Positions 43,130-49,245 of a DNA stretch of 49,245 nt are shown one piece after another (within the stretch, counting starts at the first letter, position 1; each line of letters starts with the position of its first letter). A program made the translations under genes and the position numbers. The DNA comes from Deinococcota bacterium. GTDB taxonomy: Bacteria; Deinococcota; Deinococci; Deinococcales; Trueperaceae. The stretch spans positions 1 through 49,245 of the forward strand of contig CAUJFI010000065.1 in NCBI GenBank assembly GCA_963170125.1, in the 5' to 3' direction. The notes under the pieces are model-generated. The model was not told the origin of the DNA and searched no databases. It was given only the letters and a program-made list of their open reading frames with translations.

Positions 43130-43748
43130 GCCGACCCGCCGACGAGAAGCTGGCGTAGGCTGCCAAGGTGGCGTGGTGGACCGGCTTGCCGGTGCGGCGC
43201 AAGTACTCCACCTTGGAGGCGACCGCCTGCCGGTACGCCGCCCCGAGGTCGAGCATGGCCAGCTCCCTGAGGTCGTCGTTGACGCCGCGACCCGGCTCGC
43301 ACACGTCGGCGACGTAGACGCTCATGCCGACCATGTGGCCGTCCGGCACGCCGAAGACGTGGCCTTCCACCGCCTCGAGCACCACCGCGTCCCTCATCCC
43401 CCACCGTTCGGCCAGGGTGCGAGCCGCGCGACCGTGTAGGACGATGGGATGCTCGGCCTCCAACTCGCACTCCGGCGGGGCGAGGCGCTTGAGCTGCTCG
43501 TCGCCCATGTCGCGGGCCGCGTCGTGCAAGACGGCGGCGAGCGCCACCTCCTCGAGCTCCTGTTCGGAGAAGCCGTTCGACTTGCCGATGGCGAGCGCGG
43601 TCTGCGCGACGCGCAGGATGTGTCCGAAGCGCTCCTCCGTGACCGCTGCGCGCACCAGGCGGCAGTAAGGGGCGACGAGGGGGTTGTCGCAGGGCGCCTC
43701 GGCCTGCCGCGTGCTTGGCGAGGTCGCGTGGTCGGTGCTAGGTCTCAA
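43119..43748 (-). CDS. yqeK: HD-domain bis(5'-nucleosyl)-tetraphosphatase (YqeK family)
   Basis: This 209-aa symmetrical Ap4A hydrolase of the HD superfamily has RFGHILRVAQTALAIG (first His), LAAVLHDAARDMG (the HD pair) and GMSVYVADVCEPGRGVND. The start is TTG 43748, supported by GAGGAG 4 nt upstream. A TAACTT -10 box on the minus strand is near 43803-43798. In many bacteria yqeK stands between nadD and rsfS; nadD is absent here. Confidence 0.9.
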   Translation of the reverse strand: MRPSTDHATSPSTRQAEAPCDNPLVAPYCRLVRAAVTEERFGHILRVAQTALAIGKSNGFSEQELEEVALAAVLHDAARDMGDEQLKRLAPPECELEAEHPIVLHGRAARTLAERWGMRDAVVLEAVEGHVFGVPDGHMVGMSVYVADVCEPGRGVNDDLRELAMLDLGAAYRQAVASKVEYLRRTGKPVHHATLAAYASFSSAGRHDA

Positions 43749-43843
43749 GTTCTCCTCGTTGGCGCCCCGCCGTGGCGGCTGGGCGGCGTTGACGTGAAGT
43801 TAGCATGCGCTCGGACGCCGGCAGGTAGGGCCCGGGCAACCGC

Positions 43844-45283
43844 CTACTCGGTCCCGTCCAGGTCCTCGTCCGCTTCGGGCTCTTCCCCCGCGAGCTCGCC
43901 GTCGGTGGGGCCGCCCTCGTCAAGCTCGCCGCCCGATTCCCCCTCCAACCCCTCCAGGTAGCGCTTGCCGGCGCGGTCGGCGTCTGCCTGCGACGGCACG
44001 GCAGCCTCGGCGGCGGTGTCGTCGAAGTAGTCGAAGATGGCGCCGCCGATCTGCACCTCGTCGCCCGAGCGGGCGCCGGCCCGCTTGAGCAGCTGGTTGA
44101 CGCCCTGCGCCTTGAACGTGTGCTGCAGGTAGGCGACCGCCTCCGGGTTGGCGGGGTCGAAGCGCGCGACCACGGCCTCGAGCTCGCTGCCGGTCACTAG
44201 CCAGCCCGCGCCGGACATGTCGCGCTTGACGACCACCGGCTCCAGCAGCACGCGCGGCGTCGCCGTCTCGGCCACTGGCCGCGGCCGGGGTGGCAACAGC
44301 TCGAACAGGCGCTCCTTGAGGTCGTCGAGCCCGGTGCCGTCCAGGGCGGACACGGCCGCGAAGGGCATGCCGACGTCGTCGAACTCGGTCTCGGCCAACG
44401 CCAGCTCGTCGGGCGTCACCAGGTCCGTCTTGTTGAACACGAGCAGCGCGGGACGCTCGAGCAGCTCGGGGTCGTACTCGCCCAGCTCGAAACGCAGGGC
44501 GGCCAGGGTCTTGGCCGGGGTGTCGGAGACGTCGAGCACGAAGACGAGGAGGCGGGTCCGGGAGATGTGCCGCAGGAACTCGAGGCCAAGGCCCTTGCCC
44601 TTGTGGGCGTCCTCGATGATGCCGGGGATGTCGGCCATGGTGAGGCGCCGCATGTCCAGGTCTACGACGCCGAGGTTCGGGCTGAGCGTCGTGAAGGGGT
44701 AGGAGGCGATGGCCGGCTTGGAGTTCGAGAGGGCGGCCAGAAGGCTCGACTTGCCGGCGTTGGGGTAGCCGACGAGCCCCACGTCCGCGATGGTGCGCAG
44801 CTCCAGGCGCAGCCGGCGGCTGACGCCCGGCGCCCCCTTCTCGGCGAAGCGCGGGGCGCGCCTGGTGCTGGTCGCGAACGTCGAGTTGCCGCGCCCGCCG
44901 ATGCCGCCGCCGGCGGCGACGGCCGTCTGGCCGACCTCGACGAGGTCGGCGACGAGCTCGCCCGTGTCGCGGTCGGTGGCCAGCGTGCCGACGGGTACGT
45001 CGATGTAGAGGTCGCCGCCGCCCAAGCCGGCCTTGTTGCGGCCCTCGCCCTGTTGGCCGACGGGGGCCTTGAAATGGGTGCGGCCAACGAGCCGGTCAAG
45101 CGACGTTATGTCGTCCACCGCGCGCAGCAGGACCGAACCGCCCTTGCCGCCGTGCCCGCCGTCAGGACCACCCTTGGGTATGTACTTGAGGCGCATGAAC
45201 GACAGGCCGCCGTCGCCGCCCTTGCCGCCGTGCACTTCGATGTCTAGGACGTCCCTGAACGCCACGACTCCCACTCGCTCCAT
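43844..45283 (-). CDS. obgE: GTPase ObgE/CgtA
   Basis: This 479-aa GTPase acts in 50S ribosome maturation. The glycine-rich Obg fold (about 10-165) begins [20 protein letters not shown]. The G domain follows with [19 protein letters not shown] (G1), [19 protein letters not shown] (G3), NKTDLVTP (G4) and SALDGTG (G5). A C-terminal OCT domain (about 345-430) and an acidic Glu/Asp-rich tail complete it. GTG 45265 is an alternative start that fits the family N-terminus slightly better. It is the third gene after rplU and rpmA. Confidence 0.95.
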   Translation of the reverse strand: MERVGVVAFRDVLDIEVHGGKGGDGGLSFMRLKYIPKGGPDGGHGGKGGSVLLRAVDDITSLDRLVGRTHFKAPVGQQGEGRNKAGLGGGDLYIDVPVGTLATDRDTGELVADLVEVGQTAVAAGGGIGGRGNSTFATSTRRAPRFAEKGAPGVSRRLRLELRTIADVGLVGYPNAGKSSLLAALSNSKPAIASYPFTTLSPNLGVVDLDMRRLTMADIPGIIEDAHKGKGLGLEFLRHISRTRLLVFVLDVSDTPAKTLAALRFELGEYDPELLERPALLVFNKTDLVTPDELALAETEFDDVGMPFAAVSALDGTGLDDLKERLFELLPPRPRPVAETATPRVLLEPVVVKRDMSGAGWLVTGSELEAVVARFDPANPEAVAYLQHTFKAQGVNQLLKRAGARSGDEVQIGGAIFDYFDDTAAEAAVPSQADADRAGKRYLEGLEGESGGELDEGGPTDGELAGEEPEADEDLDGTE

Positions 45284-45290
45284 GAAGAAC

Positions 45291-45310
45291 GCGGCCCCGC
45301 CTGGGGCCGC
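45291..45310 (-). terminator. Stem-loop between rpmA and obgE
   Basis: An 8-bp perfect GCGGCCCC / GGGGCCGC stem with a 4-nt loop lies just before the obgE start on the minus strand, followed by GTTCTTC. It may partly terminate ribosomal-protein transcripts so that obgE is made at a lower level. Confidence 0.6.
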
Positions 45311-45367
45311 GCTTGAGGACTCAAACCTTGATGATCACCCAGGCGCCACCAAGCGCCGGAGACGCGC

Positions 45368-45652
45368 TCAGTCCGCCGCCACCGCGTCGGAGCCGCCGGC
45401 GTTCGCCTCGATGCTGACGAAGCGGCCCTTGGCGCCTTTGTCGTGGAAGCGCACCACGCCGTCGCGCAGGGCGAAGAGCGTGAAGTCCGAGCCGACGCCG
45501 ACGTTGCGACCGGGGTGGAAGCGCGTGCCGCGCTGCCGCACCAGGATGTTGCCCGCGAGGACGACCTGGCCGTCGAAACGCTTGACGCCCAGGCGCTGGG
45601 AAGTGGAGTCGCGTCCGTTGCGGGTGCTACCGACGCCTTTCTTGTGTGCCAT
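45368..45652 (-). CDS. rpmA: 50S ribosomal protein bL27
   Basis: At 94 aa, the N-terminal [20 protein letters not shown] reaches the peptidyl-transferase centre. The core continues [20 protein letters not shown] and [20 protein letters not shown]. No cleavable Firmicute-type leader is present. It has an extended Ala/Gly tail. It lies 21 nt after rplU. Confidence 0.97.
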   Translation of the reverse strand: MAHKKGVGSTRNGRDSTSQRLGVKRFDGQVVLAGNILVRQRGTRFHPGRNVGVGSDFTLFALRDGVVRFHDKGAKGRFVSIEANAGGSDAVAAD

Positions 45653-45673
45653 CTCGAGCCTCTCCTCGTCGCC

Positions 45674-45979
45674 TCAGCCGCGGATGCCCGTGATCCGCAC
45701 GCTGGTGAACTCTTGCCTATGGCCCGTGTGGCGACGATAGTTGGCCTTGGCCTTGAACTTGTAGATATGGATCTTCTCGCCGCGCCCGTGACCGACGACC
45801 TCGGCCGTGACGCTGGCGCCCGCGACGTGCGGGGCGCCGACCTTGACGGTCTCGCCGCCGATGAGCAGTACGGGCAGCTCCACGGTGGCGCCGGGCTCGG
45901 CCGCGATCTTCTCCACCTTCAGCACGTCGCCCTCAGCCACGCGATACTGCTTGCCACCCGCTTCAACGATTGCGAACAT
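45674..45979 (-). CDS. rplU: 50S ribosomal protein bL21
   Basis: At 101 aa it is full length. It starts [20 protein letters not shown] and includes [20 protein letters not shown] and [20 protein letters not shown]. It is the first gene of the rplU-rpmA-obgE cluster, read from the minus-strand promoter about 105 nt upstream. Confidence 0.97.
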   Translation of the reverse strand: MFAIVEAGGKQYRVAEGDVLKVEKIAAEPGATVELPVLLIGGETVKVGAPHVAGASVTAEVVGHGRGEKIHIYKFKAKANYRRHTGHRQEFTSVRITGIRG

Positions 45980-46090
45980 CTTCTCGACCTCCGGCCCGCG
46001 GCACGCTAAGCGACGCTAGCAGGCCCACGCCTTCTGAACACTTCGCACCGGACTCGCCGTTAGCCACGGCGACCCGATACCAGAACTGGC

Positions 46091-46120
46091 ATTGTAGCGG
46101 AAAAGAGGGCGCTATGACAA
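46091..46120 (-). promoter_or_regulatory. rplU promoter
   Basis: On the minus strand, -35 TTGTCA (46120-46115), an 18-nt spacer and -10 TACAAT (46096-46091) predict a leader of about 105 nt before rplU, long enough for bL21-type autoregulation. The 188-nt divergent gap (45980-46167) holds nothing else apart from the U32 gene -10 box. Confidence 0.7.
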
Positions 46121-46152
46121 CTGAGCTCAGAAGAGCGCCGCGCCCGGTGCTA

Positions 46153-46167
46153 TAGCATCGCTACGCG
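46153..46167 (+). promoter_or_regulatory. Leaderless-type -10 box for the U32 gene
   Basis: TAGCAT (46153-46158) stands 9 nt before ATG 46168. Confidence 0.45.
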
Positions 46168-48849
46168 ATGGCAGACTTCGAGGCTGGCACGAGGACGAGC
46201 GTACCCGAACTGATGAGCCCGGCGGGCCACTGGCCGCAGCTGCGCGCCGCCGTGGAAGCGGGGGCCGACGCCGTGTACTTCGGTCTGGGCCACTTCAGCG
46301 CCCGCTCCAAGGTCGGCTTCGCACTCGACGAGGTGCCGGACGTGATGCGCGAGCTGCACGGCCGCGCCGTGCGCGGCTACGTCACCTTCAACACGTTGGT
46401 CTTCGACGACGAGCTGGCGGCGGCCAGACGCGCCCTCGAGGCGCTCGGAGCCGCCGGCGTCGACGCCGTGATCGTGCAGGACGTCGCCGCCGTCGCGCTG
46501 GCGCGCGAGGTGGCGCCCGACGTCGAGGTGCACGGGTCGACCCAGATGTCGATCACCAGCGCCCAGGGCGCGGAGCTGGCACACTCGTTCGGCTGCAACC
46601 GGGTGGTGCTCGGCCGCGAGCTGAGCCTGACCGACATCGCGCGCGTCCGCCAGGCCACGGACGTGGAGCTGGAAGTGTTCGTGCACGGGGCGCTGTGCGT
46701 GTCCTACTCCGGGCAGTGCTTCTCGAGCGAGGCGTGGGGAGGCCGGAGCGCCAACCGGGGCCAGTGCGCCCAAGCCTGCCGCCTGGCGTACGACCTGCTC
46801 GTGGACGGCGAACGGCGCGACCTCGGCGAGTACCGTTACCTCCTCTCCCCCGGCGACCTGTACGCACTCCACCAGGTGCCCGAACTGGCGCGCATCGGGG
46901 TGAGCTGCCTGAAGATCGAGGGGCGCTACAAGGACGCCGACTACGTCGCCCTCACCACCGCGGCCTACCGCGAGGCGCTCGACGCGTACGCCGCGGCGCG
47001 CCCGCCGCTGATCGGAGGGGCGGAGGAGCGCGACCTGGCGCAGGTCTACTCGCGGGGGCTCGGACCGTGGTTCATGCAGGGCACGGACCATCAGCAGGTC
47101 GTGATCGGGCGCGCGCCGCGCCACCGCGGGGTGAGGGTCGGCGAGGTGACCGCGGTCGAGGCGGACGGCGTCAGGGTGCGGGCCGTCGCCGCGGCCACCG
47201 CGACCGCTGCCCATGTCGCGCCGGAGCTCAGCGGTGGCGCCGTCAAGCCCGGCGACGGCGTGGTCTTCGACGCGGCCCACCGCCGGAGCCCCGAGGAGCG
47301 GGAGGAGGGCGGCCCGGTCGTGCGCGCTGAGCCGGCCGGCAGCGGCGAGGTGAGGCTGACGTTCCTCCGCGGCAGCGTCGACCTCGGCCGCGTCGCGCCC
47401 GGCGATTGGCTGTGGCGCACCCACGACGCCGACGTGGACGCCAAGGCCAGGCCTTACCTGAGCGCCACCGAGCCCCTGTACACGCGCGCGCTCTGCCTGG
47501 AGGTCGGCGCGCGCGTCGGAGAGCCGCTCGTGATCACCGGGCGCGCCACCGGCCCAAGGGGCGTGGTGAGCGCGACCGTCGCCGGAGACGCGCCCGTGGC
47601 CGCCGCGACGCGCCACGGGCTGGACCTCGAGCAGGCGCGGCGCCAGCTCGGGCGGCTGGGCGGCACGCCGTACCACCTGGGCGAGCTGAGCCTCACCGCC
47701 GCTGGCGAGCCGTTCGTGCCGGTCAGCGAGCTGAACCGGCTCAGGCGCGAGCTCGTCGCGCGGCTGCAGGCGGCGCGCCTGGACGTCAGCGTGCGACCAG
47801 TGGACGGCCCGGCCTGCGACGCCTCGCCGGGCGCCGTGGCAGGGCGCCCGACCCCGGCGTCCGGTGGACGGGCGGCGGCCGCCGGCGTTCCGAAGACCGG
47901 CACCGCTCGAGCGCCCAGGACGGCGGCGCGGGTGCCGAGCACCGGCGGCCGCCTGCACCTGCTCGTGCGCACCCCCGAACAGCTCGATGCCGTGCTGGAG
48001 GCGGTCGCCAACCGCTCGGCCGCCCTGCCCATCGCCAGCGTGACCCTCGACTACCTCGAGCTGTACGGTCTCAGGCCGTCGGTGGAGCGCGCGCACGCCG
48101 CGGGGATCGCGGTCCGCGTCGCGTCGCCCCGTGTCCTGAAGCCAACGGAGCAGAACGTCGTCAGGTTCCTCCTCGGGCTGGGCGCCGGCATCCTCGTGCG
48201 CTCCGGCGGGCTGCTGCACGACCTCGCGCGCCTGAACGCCGACGAGCGGCCCGAGCTGCACGGCGACTTCAGCCTGAACGTCACCAACGCCGGCTCCGCC
48301 GACGCCTACCTCGCCCTCGGGTTGAGCGGCTTCGCGCCCGGCCACGACCTCAACGGCAAGCAGGTCGCCGAGCTGGCCGCCGCCGTTGGGGGCGAGGTCG
48401 TCGAAGCCATCGCCTACCACCACCTGCCCGTCTTCCACACGGAGCACTGCGTCTTCTGTCGGTTCCTTTCCGACGGGCACGACTTCCGCGACTGCGGTCA
48501 CCCGTGCGAGACGCACCGCCTCGCCCTGCGAGACGCGCGCGGGCGCGAGCACCCGGTCCTCGCAGACGTCGGATGCCGCAACACGGTCTTCAGCGGCGAG
48601 GCGCAGGTGGCCACGAAGCACCTGGCCACCTGGTGGGAGGCCGGCGTCCGTGACTACCGGCTGGAGTTCGTCCACGAGGACGCTGGGGCAGTCCGGGCGG
48701 TCACGCGGGCCTTCGCGGACGCGCTTGCTGCCGCCGCGTCTGGCGACTACCGCCCGGCGCTCCTGGAGGAACGCCTGGCGGGCGCCGTCGGCGCCACGAC
48801 GGAAGGCAGCCTGTACGTGCCACGCAAGACTACCGCCGTCCAGCTCTAG
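46168..48849 (+). CDS. Peptidase U32 family protein, RlhA/YhbU-like, with a second Cys-rich region
   Basis: This 893-aa protein has a TIM-barrel U32 domain at the N-terminus (ELMSPAGHWPQLRAAVEAGA, DAVYFGLGHFSARSK). The canonical Fe-S region reads VHGALCVSYSGQCFSSEAWG then GGRSANRGQCAQACRLAYD, with four Cys. Residues about 385-480 match the DUF3656-type middle region. The C-terminal part has another cluster, EHCVFCRFLSDGHDFRDCGH, PCETHRLA and VGCRNTVF. Members of the family hydroxylate RNA (E. coli RlhA makes 5-hydroxycytidine in 23S rRNA; TrhP acts on tRNA) or act with collagenase-like partners. RNA hydroxylation fits the ribosome-rich setting. Confidence 0.9.
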   Translation: MADFEAGTRTSVPELMSPAGHWPQLRAAVEAGADAVYFGLGHFSARSKVGFALDEVPDVMRELHGRAVRGYVTFNTLVFDDELAAARRALEALGAAGVDAVIVQDVAAVALAREVAPDVEVHGSTQMSITSAQGAELAHSFGCNRVVLGRELSLTDIARVRQATDVELEVFVHGALCVSYSGQCFSSEAWGGRSANRGQCAQACRLAYDLLVDGERRDLGEYRYLLSPGDLYALHQVPELARIGVSCLKIEGRYKDADYVALTTAAYREALDAYAAARPPLIGGAEERDLAQVYSRGLGPWFMQGTDHQQVVIGRAPRHRGVRVGEVTAVEADGVRVRAVAAATATAAHVAPELSGGAVKPGDGVVFDAAHRRSPEEREEGGPVVRAEPAGSGEVRLTFLRGSVDLGRVAPGDWLWRTHDADVDAKARPYLSATEPLYTRALCLEVGARVGEPLVITGRATGPRGVVSATVAGDAPVAAATRHGLDLEQARRQLGRLGGTPYHLGELSLTAAGEPFVPVSELNRLRRELVARLQAARLDVSVRPVDGPACDASPGAVAGRPTPASGGRAAAAGVPKTGTARAPRTAARVPSTGGRLHLLVRTPEQLDAVLEAVANRSAALPIASVTLDYLELYGLRPSVERAHAAGIAVRVASPRVLKPTEQNVVRFLLGLGAGILVRSGGLLHDLARLNADERPELHGDFSLNVTNAGSADAYLALGLSGFAPGHDLNGKQVAELAAAVGGEVVEAIAYHHLPVFHTEHCVFCRFLSDGHDFRDCGHPCETHRLALRDARGREHPVLADVGCRNTVFSGEAQVATKHLATWWEAGVRDYRLEFVHEDAGAVRAVTRAFADALAAAASGDYRPALLEERLAGAVGATTEGSLYVPRKTTAVQL

Positions 48850-48909
48850 GCGGACGTCCGCACAGCGACCCCGACCCGACCGGCGAGCGCCCGCGACCCG
48901 ACCGCCGTC

Positions 48910-49245
48910 CTAGAACAGCCAAGGGATGAGCGCCAGCCCGACCGCCGCCATCAGGACCTGAAGCGGCAGACCGACCCTCACGAAGTCGACGAAGCGGTAC
49001 GCCCCCGGCCCCACGACGAGCGTGTTGACCGGCGTAGCCATCGGCGTGCAGAACGACGCCGCCGACGCGAGCGCCACCATCATCAGCGCGCCTTCCGGCG
49101 CGACGCCGACCGTGGTGGCCGCGCCGAGGGCGACCGGGGCGAGCAGCACGGCGGTGGCCGTGTTCGACATCAGCTGGCCGAGGCTCGCCGTCAGGAGGTA
49201 GATGCCGGCCAGCAGGACCAGCTCGCCGGCGCCGCCGAACGCGGC
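48910..49245 (-). CDS. SLC13/DASS-type anion permease, C-terminal 111 residues
   Basis: The reading frame enters from the right edge. It shows the second signature of Na+/dicarboxylate-sulfate or ArsB/NhaD-like (IT superfamily) transporters: QLMSNTATAVLLAPVALGAA, then MVALASAASFCTPMATPVNT (the re-entrant SNT/TPVNT motifs) and a final helix ending in PWLF. The likely substrate is sulfate, phosphate or a dicarboxylate. It is convergent with the U32 gene, with only 60 nt between them. Confidence 0.85.
   Translation of the reverse strand, partial: AAFGGAGELVLLAGIYLLTASLGQLMSNTATAVLLAPVALGAATTVGVAPEGALMMVALASAASFCTPMATPVNTLVVGPGAYRFVDFVRVGLPLQVLMAAVGLALIPWLF

Overview
The window is GC-rich bacterial chromosome. 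From about 3.2 kb to the right edge it reads as a member of the Deinococcota, most likely a Truepera-like lineage. The signs are an SlpA-type outer-membrane protein (SLH domain, coiled coil, beta-barrel) behind a strong promoter, the L-serine dehydratase pair, an OSBS/N-acylamino acid racemase of the MenC2 kind, and above all the promoters. At least fourteen transcription units have a TANNNT -10 box only 6-11 nt before the start codon and no Shine-Dalgarno, the leaderless arrangement known from Deinococcus. No tRNA, rRNA, CRISPR array or insertion sequence was recognised.

Left edge (1 to about 3.2 kb): a multiheme c-type cytochrome and, divergently, a wax-ester-synthase/DGAT-like acyltransferase that breaks off in mid-domain. 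The sequence changes character there, so this part may be foreign, a recombination scar or a chimeric assembly join. 3.2-10.3 kb: sdaAB-sdaAA, a type II NADH dehydrogenase with a near-consensus Rex operator over its -10 box, menC, a membrane protein, and MnmC encoded as two overlapping genes. 10.3-18.9 kb, all on the minus strand: a 129-aa protein overlapping a very large two-domain class III nucleotide cyclase with AAA and TPR regions, then an S8-protease lipoprotein, then a SulP anion transporter fused to STAS and cyclic-nucleotide-binding domains. This is the most interesting block: a cyclase built like mammalian soluble adenylyl cyclase close to a transporter with a binding pocket that looks competent for cAMP.

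18.9-27.7 kb: a HAD-like protein without its nucleophile, PcrA/UvrD helicase, MinD-MinE followed by a pseudo-receiver/coiled-coil protein, an HxlR regulator, long-form HPF, rhomboid protease, a hexapeptide-repeat acyltransferase and a diacylglycerol-kinase-like enzyme. 27.7-34.8 kb: slpA with a 200-nt leader, thyX-rlmH, an unknown gene, heme A synthase, and a SufT/MIP18-like protein. 34.8-39.9 kb: rodA, a BatA/vWA protein, an acyl-CoA carboxylase beta subunit and a cupin.

39.9-40.4 kb is gene-free and carries four DnaA-box-like 9-mers. 40.4-46.1 kb is a ribosome/growth cluster: rplU-rpmA-obgE-yqeK-LCP-rsfS-yraN-trpF. The right end holds a U32-peptidase-family (RlhA-like) protein and the C-terminal end of an SLC13-type transporter. 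Respiration (NDH-2, menaquinone, heme A), ribosome assembly and silencing (Obg, RsfS, HPF, RlmH) and envelope or division functions (RodA, Min, LCP, SlpA) dominate the gene content.
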